DNA of 39,255 nucleotides from a virus: the IMG/VR virus record IMGVR_UViG_3300033816_000174, positions 1 through 39,255 of that record; one strand, written 5' to 3'. A program made the translations under genes and the position numbers. Of the stretch, positions 7,897-17,581 are shown in pieces. How positions within the stretch are numbered: position 1 is the stretch's first letter; every line of letters begins with the position of its first letter. A model generated the notes under the pieces. It did not search any database. It was not told where the DNA came from and worked only from the letters and a program-made list of their open reading frames with translations.

Positions 7897-10800
7897 TTAA
7901 ACGGGTGTACCCAACCTAATGGTCCATGTTGTGTCATTATAGACCTTAAGTTTCTCTGCATCGAACACCATTCCCTCTTCATCATCAATAATAATCTTAT
8001 TAGTTCCAATATATGTCTTATAAACATCTGAAGGAAGAACTCCATAAAGGTCTGATGCAGAAATAACAAGAACGCCTTCCCAGTTAAAACTATTAAGCCA
8101 GAACTCCCAGTCAAAGTTTGTTATCCCGTCAGTTTTAACCTTAAGCCATGGTCTTAGCAGACTACTTTGAACCTGTTGTAAATTATTAGCCTGGTAGTAG
8201 GCAATATTATTAAATACCAGTGGACCAGTTAGATTAATAGATCCCAGGAATAAGTCAAAACTTAGTGCACTGGCAAAAGCAATACCTAGTACTCCCCATT
8301 CCTTAATTGTTAATACTGGCTCTCTAACAATTGATCCATTCATAAAATAAGAAATACCATTGTAGGGAGAATTTGTTGCTAGGCTTGTAGCGTATATTCT
8401 TGCTCTAGTTCCTTCTGGATTATCTGCCACCATATAAAACTTTATGGTATCTGCCTTGTATTTTATTTCAAATATTTCTGTTGGTGTAATTGGGAATGCA
8501 TCTTGATCGTATCTCATCCAAACCTGGGAAGCACTAATACGATAGTTATCTGCAATATTTTCATTAATTGGAATAGAGATACCCCGACTTACAAGTGGGT
8601 CAAAACTTCCACGTACCTCTACTCCAGACGTTCTATTTAAATAAAGGTATGGGGTACTTCCTTTATATATACTAAATGGATTTTTAGCCTTATAGTCAAA
8701 ATATAGTCCAGACCTTGTGTATGGGAACATATCAATACCAAATCTTGTACCAACTGGATTAAACGAGTTATCATTAAATGCTTGTGATGCAATTTCTAGT
8801 TTTCTTAGATTAATCGGCTTTCTCAATATGCCACGAATATTAAAGTCAAGGTGGTAGACAAGTGCAAGATCATTAAAGTCAACTGTCTTTGTAGGATAAA
8901 TCAAAGTATTATCAACAACTTCAAACTTTGTAGATAACCAGTGAGGATACTCGTCCATATCAATTATTGCATCCTCTTTTGCTGGAAGAACTGTCGCAAA
9001 GTCGGTCTGTGGTGCATTTGCTCCTGATGCTATATACTGAAAAGTAATATAACTTCTAATAGATGCACCTTCTGTATCATATTCATAATATTTTTCTGCT
9101 CTTTGTGCCATATCCGCATAATCATTCCAACCAGTAAACAAGTTATTGTCTAGTTGTAGATATGTTCTTTGTACTGGGTGAGCGTATTCGTCTTTTAATT
9201 CTTGATAGGTCCAAGAACTTGTTGTCTCATACTCTTTTAATTTTGTAGGAGAAGGGTAGCCAATATTAAATTGCAAGAAGTCAAGGTCGTAGTATGTATT
9301 TCCAACATCGTTTGACACATACTTTGCAAAATATGACAATGGCATGTAGTCTTCCCAATACCCCGCAACGCCTATGTCTAAAAAGTAAGAGCCGTATGCC
9401 TGCTGTGGAAGTAGTGTATAACTTGCAGTATGTTCTAGCAAGGCTATTGCATTTGCTGACTCTTCTGATCCAGTTGCTAAGTAACTATCAACAATCGCTG
9501 TTCCATTATCTTCAAAGTGACTTGTTAGTTCTACCGCATTATATGATGTTGCTAAACCAACAGAATAAATGTTTCCAGTAAACTGGTAAATGCCTTCTGC
9601 TTCTCCACCAACATACATCTGCAAACCATTTTGATTACCAAAGAAGGAAGAAACATTTCCTCCAAATGAAGCAACTAGTGTTTTAATCTCAATTCCTGCT
9701 GCAAATTTTTCATTAGAAACAATTATTCCACTGGTGTATATCTCTTCTTCAACTCCATTAAAAAATAAATAATAGTGAACTTCGTCTAGGTCTTTTCTTA
9801 TACTAAAGTAGTTTCCAGTAAGCGGATTATATATCTTAAAAAGCGTTTCTTCTGTTAAAAGATTGTCTGATGAAAATACCCCATATATTGTATGAATTTC
9901 ATCACTTAAAACATTAAATGCTGGAAAATTAATGTAACAGTTTTGAGAGTTCCAAGTGTTGTTTGGTCTAAATGTTACAAAGTCATAATCTAATGGGTCC
10001 TGTATTAGTTTATTGTCTGCATATAGGTTTTGTATTGTTTTTGTTCCAAGATTAATGTCTGGCAAAGAATACTGAGGAGTTGTTAAAGAATTAGATGTTG
10101 TGGTTAGATTATCAAAAGTGCCTTGATCCCATTGTGCAAAATCTGGATAGTTGTAGTTTGATACATAGTCTGCAAATGGATAATCAATAAATGCTGCAGT
10201 TCCACCATATGCTGAGTTAATTCCTTCTGGAGAAAGAACTCCTTGTCCATAAACCCATCTTCTTTTTGCAACATTTATCGCAACTGAGTATGGATAAACA
10301 GCAACACAGTCAATCTCGATTGGTGTTACGTCTGTATAGGCATAGAAGCCAAGCCAATCTTGATTATCTCCAGATTGATTAACGATGTCTGGTAGGTCTA
10401 ACGTATCTGTATTAATTGGTAAATTAATTACTTCTTCGCCATTTAATAAAACTGTTGCATTGTTTCTAATTATTCTAACATGAATAAGCATTGGCCTAAA
10501 CCATTCACCAACAAAGTGTGATGCAAACTCTGTTCCTATAACAAGTGTTAAAAATCCTGATTCTACATATAGTCCATCTGTAGAAGAAATTGGACCAAAG
10601 ATTCTTTTTGCTATATAAGCATTTGAATTAATTCTTGTCCAAAACTCTACTGTGTATTCTTTGTACTGGCCTGACTTATTTAAAAATCCTTTTCCAGGGA
10701 CAATTAAAGATGGTTGATTATTTGAGTTGGGTGTCATTCTTGTAATGTTGCTTGCACCAAATACCATTGGCACTCCGCTATTTCTAGCAAGAAGTGCATT

Positions 10801-11514
10801 ATTGTTTGCTAAATAGTATCCAACTTCTCCTGCAAGTCCATAAGGATCTGCAGGAATGCCCTGAGTTGAAGGAATTGCAATTGTTGAAGGAATAGTAGTT
10901 GGGGTTACTCCAAGAGATGTTGTGTTAAACTCTTCTGACCATTGACCTGCAGTTATTCCATTAATATAAAAATCGTAATCTCCAGCACTTCCACCAGTTG
11001 CATAGGTTAATTTTATGACTACCTGAAAGTCTGTATTTTCATCTACAATATCAAAAGTACCAGAAACAAAACTCCAAGATTGAAAAACGGAAGTTGTAAA
11101 AGAATCCAACTCTTCAATAGGCAAAGAAGTGGTTGTATCAATATACCTAAATCCTATTTGAACAGATTGCAAATAAGCACTGTCAGAATAAAAGTATGAT
11201 CCAATAGAAAAAGATCCAAGATCTGTGTTTAAATCTTGAAAATTAACTAAGTCTGGACTTATTAAGGTAACTGTTTCTGTTGCACCAGATGGTACATCTC
11301 CTTGAACAAGAGTTGTATAACTATCTGGAAATGGCTCTCCAGTAACTCCAGCAGCAGATGTTACAGATGCATTGGTTACAGTCCAGCCAGAAGATATATT
11401 TCTTTGCTGTTCTGTAATAAGAGTGATATAGTCAGCCGCATCGTCCAAAGCCCAAAGAATGGTTGGGTGCTCAGAATAAATCTTTTCTGCATATAAATTA
11501 GACGGCTGGGACAT
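7897..11514 (-). CDS. Large LamG/ConA-like tail or surface protein
   Basis: A 1205-residue protein starting MSQPSNLYAEKIYSEHPTIL. Phrases such as HPTILWALDDAADY at the N-terminus and YTVEFWTRINS...GLYVESGFLTLVIG (about residues 285-330) with VRIIRNNATVLLNGEEV are typical of concanavalin A/LamG-like jelly-roll domains; at least one and probably more repeats are present. The protein is beta-rich with many aromatic residues and no signal peptide. It lies between nrdJ and the portal gene. A minor tail or adhesin role (glycan binding) is likely but not proven. ATG 11514 has AAGGAG 4 nt upstream and a TGCTATAAT promoter just before that. Confidence 0.88.
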   Translation of the reverse strand: MSQPSNLYAEKIYSEHPTILWALDDAADYITLITEQQRNISSGWTVTNASVTSAAGVTGEPFPDSYTTLVQGDVPSGATETVTLISPDLVNFQDLNTDLGSFSIGSYFYSDSAYLQSVQIGFRYIDTTTSLPIEELDSFTTSVFQSWSFVSGTFDIVDENTDFQVVIKLTYATGGSAGDYDFYINGITAGQWSEEFNTTSLGVTPTTIPSTIAIPSTQGIPADPYGLAGEVGYYLANNNALLARNSGVPMVFGASNITRMTPNSNNQPSLIVPGKGFLNKSGQYKEYTVEFWTRINSNAYIAKRIFGPISSTDGLYVESGFLTLVIGTEFASHFVGEWFRPMLIHVRIIRNNATVLLNGEEVINLPINTDTLDLPDIVNQSGDNQDWLGFYAYTDVTPIEIDCVAVYPYSVAINVAKRRWVYGQGVLSPEGINSAYGGTAAFIDYPFADYVSNYNYPDFAQWDQGTFDNLTTTSNSLTTPQYSLPDINLGTKTIQNLYADNKLIQDPLDYDFVTFRPNNTWNSQNCYINFPAFNVLSDEIHTIYGVFSSDNLLTEETLFKIYNPLTGNYFSIRKDLDEVHYYLFFNGVEEEIYTSGIIVSNEKFAAGIEIKTLVASFGGNVSSFFGNQNGLQMYVGGEAEGIYQFTGNIYSVGLATSYNAVELTSHFEDNGTAIVDSYLATGSEESANAIALLEHTASYTLLPQQAYGSYFLDIGVAGYWEDYMPLSYFAKYVSNDVGNTYYDLDFLQFNIGYPSPTKLKEYETTSSWTYQELKDEYAHPVQRTYLQLDNNLFTGWNDYADMAQRAEKYYEYDTEGASIRSYITFQYIASGANAPQTDFATVLPAKEDAIIDMDEYPHWLSTKFEVVDNTLIYPTKTVDFNDLALVYHLDFNIRGILRKPINLRKLEIASQAFNDNSFNPVGTRFGIDMFPYTRSGLYFDYKAKNPFSIYKGSTPYLYLNRTSGVEVRGSFDPLVSRGISIPINENIADNYRISASQVWMRYDQDAFPITPTEIFEIKYKADTIKFYMVADNPEGTRARIYATSLATNSPYNGISYFMNGSIVREPVLTIKEWGVLGIAFASALSFDLFLGSINLTGPLVFNNIAYYQANNLQQVQSSLLRPWLKVKTDGITNFDWEFWLNSFNWEGVLVISASDLYGVLPSDVYKTYIGTNKIIIDDEEGMVFDAEKLKVYNDTTWTIRLGTPV

Positions 11515-11531
11515 GTTACTCCTTAGCCTTT

Positions 11532-11540
11532 ATTATAGCA
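11532..11540 (-). promoter_or_regulatory. Extended -10 late promoter TGCTATAAT
   Basis: TGCTATAAT on the minus strand. The predicted start is near 11525, giving a leader of about 11 nt with AAGGAG before the ATG of the LamG-like gene. Confidence 0.65.
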
Positions 11541-11542
11541 TT

Positions 11543-13570
11543 TTAGAGTTTTATTTCGCACACATCTGTGGTGCAATATGCCTCGCCCATAGCCTCAAGG
11601 TTGTCAACACCATCATAAATTGCATCCCAGTTAATCTTCTTAATTTGACCAAGATGTGCTTCATATTCTTCTCTTGTAATCTGGGTATATGGCTGTTGAG
11701 GATAAACGGTATTTCCCATTGGTAAAAATGATACCGCTTTAAGTTGACCCTCATACATGTGAAGTGCTGGAGCAACATGCTTTGACTCTGTTTCCTTGTC
11801 AAATGAAAGGGTAACAGAAACACCATTATCTGACCAATACTTTTGAGCAGTTGCAGCAAGAGCAATCTTTTCAAATAATGTTACATCCTTTTCAGAACGT
11901 GGATGTCCTGAATGTACTGGGAAATATACTACTTGAGTATTTGCTGATACAAGGTCTTTTTCAATCTTGTACCCCGCTGCTTTAAATAAATGAAGCATCG
12001 GATCTGTTTCACCAAAACGAATAGCACGTAGGAAGTATTCTCCTCCTGGTCCCCAGTGAACTCCAGGTGTTGCGCCAGAAAGAATTGAGACAGAACCTGA
12101 TGGCTTTACCGTTGTTACACGAATTGATTCACGTACACATAGCCACTCTGAATACTTGTGGTCGTAGTGACGAATCTTTTCATAGCCTTCATCCATCCAC
12201 TCACGAGTTGTTGGAAGTCCTCTTTCATCTGCAAAAGATGCAATGCCTGTTAGAGATGTTCCAATACGACGATTGCGTTGCATGATACCGTTTGTCTGCT
12301 GCCAATGTGTTGGAAGCAGTGTTACAGTCTTTCCATAAAGATATGCAAACTTCAATGTCTTGAGGAAGTCTTCCTTGGTTTCATGGCGATTTAAGTGCAC
12401 TTCTACAAGTGTACAAAGTTCGTATGATTCCAATGGCTGCTCCGCACAAGGATTGAAGCCCATCACACGGAAGTCTTTTCCGTCTGCTGGATCTTTTAGT
12501 CGACCATAATTTCTGGCAACATCAAGCCAAATAAAACCTGGCTCTCCATTGTCAACAATTAAATCTACATATTTTTCATAATCCATTCCTACGTTTGCAG
12601 AAATAGAATTATTAGACATCCATGCCCAACCTGGGTTTTCTGGATCAAATGAGTTTCTTTCAGGAAATGCTTCTGCATTTTTTAGATTAATAAAATCTTG
12701 ATCTCCTGGTGCGCCCAAAGCAAGAGTAGCAGAACGACGTACGTTTCCAGAAACAACACATGTTCCAATAAGGTTTACGATATCTGTAATTGCACGAGAA
12801 TCTAACTTCTCTCCTGCTCTGCCACCAATAACTTTACGAATACGTGTATGGAGGTCAACCAATGGCTGTGGACCGCTTGCAACCCCTCCAAAGCCCTTAA
12901 TAGGGGCACCTAGAGGACGGATCGCAGAGTAGTCAAACTCTTGAATATTCTGATTTGGCCTTAAAAAGGAATTTAACAAGAATCTGACAGACTCAACCCA
13001 TCCTTCACGGGTGTCTGGAATTTGATAGGTAGAGACTGGCTCTGTTGGTGCATAAATTGGATATTCTTTGTCAGCACCGACGGTATCAAATCCAACTCCA
13101 ATACCCAGCATTAATGCATCCATAACCCATGCAAATAATGCACCAGGGTCGTTACGGTCAATATCACGAGTAGAAACCATTGCACAGTTTTGCAATGCTG
13201 CAGAGTTCTTCTTTTCCATAGTCATAGGTGTACCAAATGTCCACATACCGCGACCTGGTGGAGTCCACTTAAGATTGAACATGCGCTCATAGGCTTCTTG
13301 TGCAGACTTCTGAGCCTTGTTATCATTCCAAGGAAGTCTGTTTTCCTTAGCATGGTTCTTTTGAACTGAGTACATACCCTCAATTACACGCTTACAAACC
13401 TCATGCCATCTTTCTTTTGTTCCGTCTTCCTTGATTCTAGAATAGGTGCGAATGAAAGTGATTTCTCCTAAAGAGTTATTGCCTGCGTCTGTAAAGCCAA
13501 AAGGAGGCTCAACCTCCTTGTATTTTGCAATAAAATCATCTAACAAACGAAAAGAAAAGATATCTGACAT
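11543..13570 (-). CDS. nrdJ: Class II ribonucleotide reductase, adenosylcobalamin-dependent
   Basis: A 675-residue enzyme that makes deoxyribonucleotides for phage DNA using a B12-derived radical; a monomeric Lactobacillus leichmannii-type RTPR by length and motifs. Visible residues: Cys129 (LQNCAMVS), Cys375 and Glu377 in NPCAEQ, Cys386 in ELCTLVE (11 residues after Cys375, the same spacing as C408/C419 in the RTPR), and the C-terminal CxxxxC pair Cys666/Cys671 (CTTDVC) that shuttles reducing power. The active-site motif reads NPCAEQ instead of the usual NPCGEQ. It is embedded among late structural genes. A 19-bp dyad and a TGATATACT element lie upstream. ATG follows GAGAGG at a rather long 12-nt spacing. 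Confidence 0.95.
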   Translation of the reverse strand: MSDIFSFRLLDDFIAKYKEVEPPFGFTDAGNNSLGEITFIRTYSRIKEDGTKERWHEVCKRVIEGMYSVQKNHAKENRLPWNDNKAQKSAQEAYERMFNLKWTPPGRGMWTFGTPMTMEKKNSAALQNCAMVSTRDIDRNDPGALFAWVMDALMLGIGVGFDTVGADKEYPIYAPTEPVSTYQIPDTREGWVESVRFLLNSFLRPNQNIQEFDYSAIRPLGAPIKGFGGVASGPQPLVDLHTRIRKVIGGRAGEKLDSRAITDIVNLIGTCVVSGNVRRSATLALGAPGDQDFINLKNAEAFPERNSFDPENPGWAWMSNNSISANVGMDYEKYVDLIVDNGEPGFIWLDVARNYGRLKDPADGKDFRVMGFNPCAEQPLESYELCTLVEVHLNRHETKEDFLKTLKFAYLYGKTVTLLPTHWQQTNGIMQRNRRIGTSLTGIASFADERGLPTTREWMDEGYEKIRHYDHKYSEWLCVRESIRVTTVKPSGSVSILSGATPGVHWGPGGEYFLRAIRFGETDPMLHLFKAAGYKIEKDLVSANTQVVYFPVHSGHPRSEKDVTLFEKIALAATAQKYWSDNGVSVTLSFDKETESKHVAPALHMYEGQLKAVSFLPMGNTVYPQQPYTQITREEYEAHLGQIKKINWDAIYDGVDNLEAMGEAYCTTDVCEIKL

Positions 13571-13606
13571 TGAATTTGTAAACCTCTCACTAAAAATAAT
13601 AATAGA

Positions 13607-13625
13607 ACTTTACATATTGTAAAGT
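13607..13625 (-). promoter_or_regulatory. Perfect 19-bp dyad at the predicted nrdJ transcription start
   Basis: ACTTTACATATTGTAAAGT: 8-nt arms with a 3-nt centre. With the -10 at 13632-13640 the predicted transcript would start at 13625, the first base of the dyad. It could be an operator or a 5'-terminal hairpin. It does not match the NrdR box as I know it. Confidence 0.6.
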
Positions 13626-13631
13626 AGTCTA

Positions 13632-13640
13632 AGTATATCA
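13632..13640 (-). promoter_or_regulatory. Extended -10 promoter TGATATACT before nrdJ
   Basis: TGATATACT on the minus strand; predicted start near 13625, leaving a leader of about 55 nt before ATG 13570. A second possible promoter (TTTACA, 16 nt, TATTAT) overlaps the dyad downstream. Confidence 0.5.
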
Positions 13641-13722
13641 CATGATTATATTATTTTTTTACGCTTAATTTAAAACATTAAGTATAAAGTAAAGGTTTAG
13701 TACTTTTGATTTTAGAAAGTAA

Positions 13723-14847
13723 TTAACTAATTACAAGTCCAGACTTACCATTTTTAACTTCTCCCCATGTAAGGGATGGTAAGGCTGCTGATATTGCTGT
13801 ATTGTTAATTTTATAAGACTTGCCTGAAACTAAGTTCATATGCTCAGAAGATGTCCAAGCATCTGTTGCATCTACCCATGTAAAGGTTTTATCTGTTGTA
13901 CCCTTTAATGTTATACCGCCGCCATCTGCTCCAACATCTGAAGTATTAGCATCTGCAAGAATAATGTTTTTATCTTCAATAGATAATGTCTGAGAATTAA
14001 TAGTTGTGGTTGTTCCATTAACAGTTAAGTCTCCAGTAACAACAAGATCATCATTGATTGTTGTTGTTCCAGTAGCGGCACCTATTGAAATTACTGTTGC
14101 TGCACCACCAAAATTTATTGTTGTAGCAGTTGCATTTAATAGGTCAAAAGATGTTGATGCGGTTACAAGGGATGTTCCAATAGATGGGCTTGTAAGAGTC
14201 TTATTGGTTAATGTCTGAGCAGTTGTAAGATCTGCTGTAACAGATGTATCTATGGATAAAGTTACATCTCCGCTTGATCCTCCACCACTTAGTCCTGTAC
14301 CTGCAGTAACTGCTGTAATATCACCAATACTGATTGAACCACCAAGAGAAACGCTTGATCCGTTGATTGTAATAGCAGAGTTTGTCAATGAAGCATTGCC
14401 GATATTAGAAATAGTATTTGTCGACCCAGAAATAGATTTATTTGTAAGGGTGTCTGTTGTTGCACGACCAACAAGTGTATCTGTTGAATTTGGAAGGCTT
14501 AATGTAATGTCTGATGCTGGCTCAGTTACAGTTAGAAGTGTTTCAAAGTCGTTTGCAGTAGCACCTTCAAAAACAACAGAAAGTGCAGTAACAACATTTT
14601 TGTTTGCATCAAGGATTGCTACGCCATCTGCTGCATTCTTTTCTGTAGAAGCAATTGCGCCAATCTCACTTGGTGTTATATCTGCTGCTGCTTGATAATA
14701 ATCTAGTTCAGACCAAAGAGATTCTCCATCTCCAATTTTAAAAGAAGTAAGTGTTGAGTTATACCCAATTTCTCCTTCATTAAGAATTGGGTCGGCTGTG
14801 TTCCATTCAGAGGTTGTACCCCTACGCATTTGAATTCTAACTGACAC
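13723..14847 (-). CDS. Tail fibre protein with Mtd-like N-terminal domain
   Basis: A 374-residue protein starting with GTG after GGAGG. Residues 1 to about 50 (IQMRRGTTSEWNTADPILNE, then GEIGYNSTLTSFKIGDG) match the N-terminal fibre-attachment domain found in major-tropism-determinant-like and T4-like fibres. The middle carries fibre shaft repeats (TDTLTNKSISGSTNTISNIG; TAGTGLSGGGSSGDVTLSID) and ends with a beta region (GTTDKTFTWVDATDAWTSSE). The shaft section is nearly duplicated at DNA level in the 750-residue fibre. Probably a receptor-contacting or attachment fibre. Confidence 0.9.
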   Translation of the reverse strand: MSVRIQMRRGTTSEWNTADPILNEGEIGYNSTLTSFKIGDGESLWSELDYYQAAADITPSEIGAIASTEKNAADGVAILDANKNVVTALSVVFEGATANDFETLLTVTEPASDITLSLPNSTDTLVGRATTDTLTNKSISGSTNTISNIGNASLTNSAITINGSSVSLGGSISIGDITAVTAGTGLSGGGSSGDVTLSIDTSVTADLTTAQTLTNKTLTSPSIGTSLVTASTSFDLLNATATTINFGGAATVISIGAATGTTTINDDLVVTGDLTVNGTTTTINSQTLSIEDKNIILADANTSDVGADGGGITLKGTTDKTFTWVDATDAWTSSEHMNLVSGKSYKINNTAISAALPSLTWGEVKNGKSGLVIS

Positions 14848-14870
14848 AGCGAACCTCCATATTATGTTTA

Positions 14871-14879
14871 ATTATAGCA
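14871..14879 (-). promoter_or_regulatory. Extended -10 late promoter TGCTATAAT
   Basis: TGCTATAAT on the minus strand, predicted start near 14864, with a 16-nt leader carrying GGAGG before GTG 14847. Confidence 0.65.
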
Positions 14880-14886
14880 GAATTTG

Positions 14887-15285
14887 TCATGCTGCCGCCC
14901 CGCCATCAATAGTCATTGTAAACGATGTTGTGGCTGGTGAGCCGCCATCTAAGGATGTTCCAAGCCATGGGCCAACAGGACCATTGCCCTGATATGTGTA
15001 GACATCTTGAACAAAACCATCTGCATTGTGATTGTGATCTGTAACTGAAGCGGTATCATCATAATTAGCCATTGCATACCAAGTACTAGAATAATAGTAA
15101 TAAATTCTATTTGTATTTGTATCTAAATGCATTGCACCATTTGATGGGCTAACTGGAAATGTACTACCAACAGTAATTGCACTTCCAGTAAATGCCGTAG
15201 TCTGTACAGAGTTATCAGGGAATGTGACTCCAGTGGCAACCTTAAGTCCTTGTTTTACAACAAAGTCTTTATTATTAGTCGTCAC
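14887..15285 (-). CDS. Small tail-fibre component with HxH motif
   Basis: A 132-residue protein starting (GTG) MTTNNKDFVVKQGLKVATGV. The N-terminus is of the fibre type NKDFVVKQGL...FPDNSVQTTAF. Then comes a short beta unit with LDTNTNRIYYYYSSTWYAM, then VTDHNHNADGFVQDVYTYQG. The His/Asp/Gly phrase recalls the HNHQGDG of the capsid arm but only loosely. It follows the 750-residue fibre gene by 27 nt and is presumably part of the same fibre complex. The start has only a distant AAGGG, so its position is moderately certain. Confidence 0.82.
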   Translation of the reverse strand: MTTNNKDFVVKQGLKVATGVTFPDNSVQTTAFTGSAITVGSTFPVSPSNGAMHLDTNTNRIYYYYSSTWYAMANYDDTASVTDHNHNADGFVQDVYTYQGNGPVGPWLGTSLDGGSPATTSFTMTIDGGAAA

Positions 15286-15312
15286 TGAAGTTCACTGTCC
15301 CTTCAGTCCACA

Positions 15313-17565
15313 TTACGCTTCAATAAGCGTCTTGTGAACCTTTACTGTAGTACCGTTTGTAGATGTTACTAACAAGCGGACATTGCCACCTGAGTAGTCT
15401 GCATCTGTTGTTCCAATTTGTTCATTGCTAATTACATCAGCATATTCTGTTAAGTAAACATTGTTGTTTGCGTCAACTGTTACTAGAACTTCTAGAACTT
15501 CAATGTCATTACCGTTCTTCATTTGAACAGTATACTTTGCAGTGCTATATGTTGTTGCTGACCATGTATCAACTACTGTTGCACTTGTTGTGCTTAGGCT
15601 AGTTGTTGCAGTTCCAATAAGAGCATCTGTCAGTGTTACTGAACCTGCTGTTAATGAACCAGAACCGATAGACAGTGCTGCAAATGTTGGACTAGATGTT
15701 GTTGCAATTGACTGTGGTAGAGATAGTGTTACTGATCCAGTAGATGCAGATGCTGTAATCTGGTCTGCTGTTCCAGCAAGGCTTGTTACACCAACGTTAG
15801 TAATTGTAAGAATATCTGATGTTGATGCATATGATGCGCTAATTCCTGTACCGCCAGTTACAGCACCACCAAATGTGTCAATTGCAGATGTGATGTCTGA
15901 TGTAAGGGCAATAGTTCCTGTAGCATTTGGAAGTGTAAGTGTGCGATCTTCAGTTGGGTTTGCAACTGTAAGAGTTGTTTCGTGATCATCAGCGCTTGAT
16001 CCCTCAAACACAATACTTGAATCATCTAACTTAAGTCCAGTTACAACTGGTGTTGTAATTGTTGGGCTTGTTAATGTCTTATTTGTAAATGTCTGTGCTG
16101 TTGATAGGTCTGCAGTGACTCCTGTATTAATACTAAATGAGTTACCAGTTAGTGTTAATCCGTTACCTGCAACATATGATCCTGCACCAGAGAACTGTGC
16201 AAAAGTAATTTCAGTTGTTCCAACAACTACTGAGTTGTTAGTACATACGTATCCAGTATCTGCATTTGTAGTTCCTTGCTCAACAAATGTAAATGCTCCT
16301 GGAAATTCTGCGGCTGCATTCATGTCTGTTGAACGAGTAGGTGCTCCAGATGCTGCAACTACGTAAATACCATTTGCTGTTGCATCTGTTTGGTTCTTGA
16401 TAAGAATTCTATCTCCTGTTGCAAGTGTTACACCGTCAATTACACTTCCGTTATCAAATGCGGTAGCAAGTGCTCCGTTTTCGGTTGTAGCAGCCTTTAC
16501 AGAGGCTTTAATATCTAGTCCTTGTGCAACAGAGTCTACGTATCCCTTTGTTGCTGCTTGAAATTCTTCTGTTGGTGCTGCATTAAGAGTAACTGTTCCT
16601 GGGAATGTTACTGCGCTTGGAAGTGATAGTGTGATATCTCCAGTTGTTGCACTTACTGCAATCTGATTAGTTGTTCCAGAAACACTTGATACTCCAGAAG
16701 TAATGTTTACTGATCCACCAAGAGAAATTGCATTTCCATTGATTGTAATAGAAGAGTTTGTAAGTTTTTCATTTGCAATTGATCCTGCAAGCATTGTGTT
16801 TGTTACAGATCCTGTATCGCCTGTTGTTACTACTGTACCGCTTACGTTAGGCAATGTAATTGTGCGATCTTCTGTTGGGTTTGTTACTGTAAGTGTAGTT
16901 TCGTGAGCATCTTCAGAAGATCCTTCAAAAACAATACTTGAATCATTTAATGTAAGACCAGTTACAACTGGTGATGTAAGAGTCTTGTTTGTAAGAGTCT
17001 GTGTTCCAGATGTTGTTGCAACTGTTGAATCAATTGCTACTGTTACACCAGTAGAACCATTATAAGATGTTCCAGAAAGGCCAGTTCCAATTGTTAATGC
17101 ATCTAGGTTAGTTCCTAGTGCCTTGCCAGAAATAGTAGAGTTTGTAAGTGAGCCATTTCCAATATTTGAAAGTGTATTTGTAGATCCAGAAATAGACTTA
17201 TTTGTAAGAGTATCTGTTGTTGCCTTACCTACCAAAGTATCTGTAGCATTTGGAAGGGTTACTGTTACATCTTGTGTTGGTTCTGTAACAAGAAGAGTTA
17301 ATTCATAATCATCAGGTGTTGCGCCTTCAAATGTAATTCTATCTGCAAATGTTGGTGTTGTAGATACTGTTGCAGTAATCTTTCCTGATGTATCATTATA
17401 TGAAAATGAGATACCGCTTTGAGAGCCATCAAACATGGCTGCTGTGGTATCTTGTAGAAATTCTGTAGAGGCTTCTGTAAGGACTGTTGATCCATTTACA
17501 GTAGCCGATGCGCCTTCAACTACTAGGCCATTTTTAATGCGAAAGGCTTTGTCGACTGTAGCCAT
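15313..17565 (-). CDS. Long tail fibre with repeated shaft modules
   Basis: A 750-residue protein starting MATVDKAFRIKNGLVVEGAS after AAGGAG. It contains repeated fibre units: FEGATPDDYELTLLVTEPTQ at about residue 80, two close copies of SSIVFEGSS-[EA]-D-[AD]-HETTLTV with NPTEDRT, several TxxTLTNKTLTSP joints, and a central insert AATKGYVDSVAQGLDIKASV typical of phage fibres. The C-terminal ~95 residues (ATVVDTWSATTYSTAKYTVQ) form a beta domain also present in the next gene. The paired FEGSS modules are similar at DNA level, indicating recent internal duplication. Likely a trimeric receptor-binding fibre. Confidence 0.92.
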   Translation of the reverse strand: MATVDKAFRIKNGLVVEGASATVNGSTVLTEASTEFLQDTTAAMFDGSQSGISFSYNDTSGKITATVSTTPTFADRITFEGATPDDYELTLLVTEPTQDVTVTLPNATDTLVGKATTDTLTNKSISGSTNTLSNIGNGSLTNSTISGKALGTNLDALTIGTGLSGTSYNGSTGVTVAIDSTVATTSGTQTLTNKTLTSPVVTGLTLNDSSIVFEGSSEDAHETTLTVTNPTEDRTITLPNVSGTVVTTGDTGSVTNTMLAGSIANEKLTNSSITINGNAISLGGSVNITSGVSSVSGTTNQIAVSATTGDITLSLPSAVTFPGTVTLNAAPTEEFQAATKGYVDSVAQGLDIKASVKAATTENGALATAFDNGSVIDGVTLATGDRILIKNQTDATANGIYVVAASGAPTRSTDMNAAAEFPGAFTFVEQGTTNADTGYVCTNNSVVVGTTEITFAQFSGAGSYVAGNGLTLTGNSFSINTGVTADLSTAQTFTNKTLTSPTITTPVVTGLKLDDSSIVFEGSSADDHETTLTVANPTEDRTLTLPNATGTIALTSDITSAIDTFGGAVTGGTGISASYASTSDILTITNVGVTSLAGTADQITASASTGSVTLSLPQSIATTSSPTFAALSIGSGSLTAGSVTLTDALIGTATTSLSTTSATVVDTWSATTYSTAKYTVQMKNGNDIEVLEVLVTVDANNNVYLTEYADVISNEQIGTTDADYSGGNVRLLVTSTNGTTVKVHKTLIEA

Positions 17566-17581
17566 TTCCTTCTCCTTTAGG

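Noticed and set aside
7875-8114. Alternative-frame ORF inside the end of the LamG-like gene
   Set aside because: It overlaps the certain gene in another frame and lacks a start signal.
13607-13625. NrdR box upstream of nrdJ
   Set aside because: The dyad does not match the NrdR consensus I know (acaCwAtATaTwGtgt) and is single, whereas NrdR boxes come in pairs.
14252-16366. Several Val/Pro-rich plus-strand frames opposite fibre genes
   Set aside because: Shadows of Thr/Ser/Gly-rich fibre coding; they have no Shine-Dalgarno or promoter.
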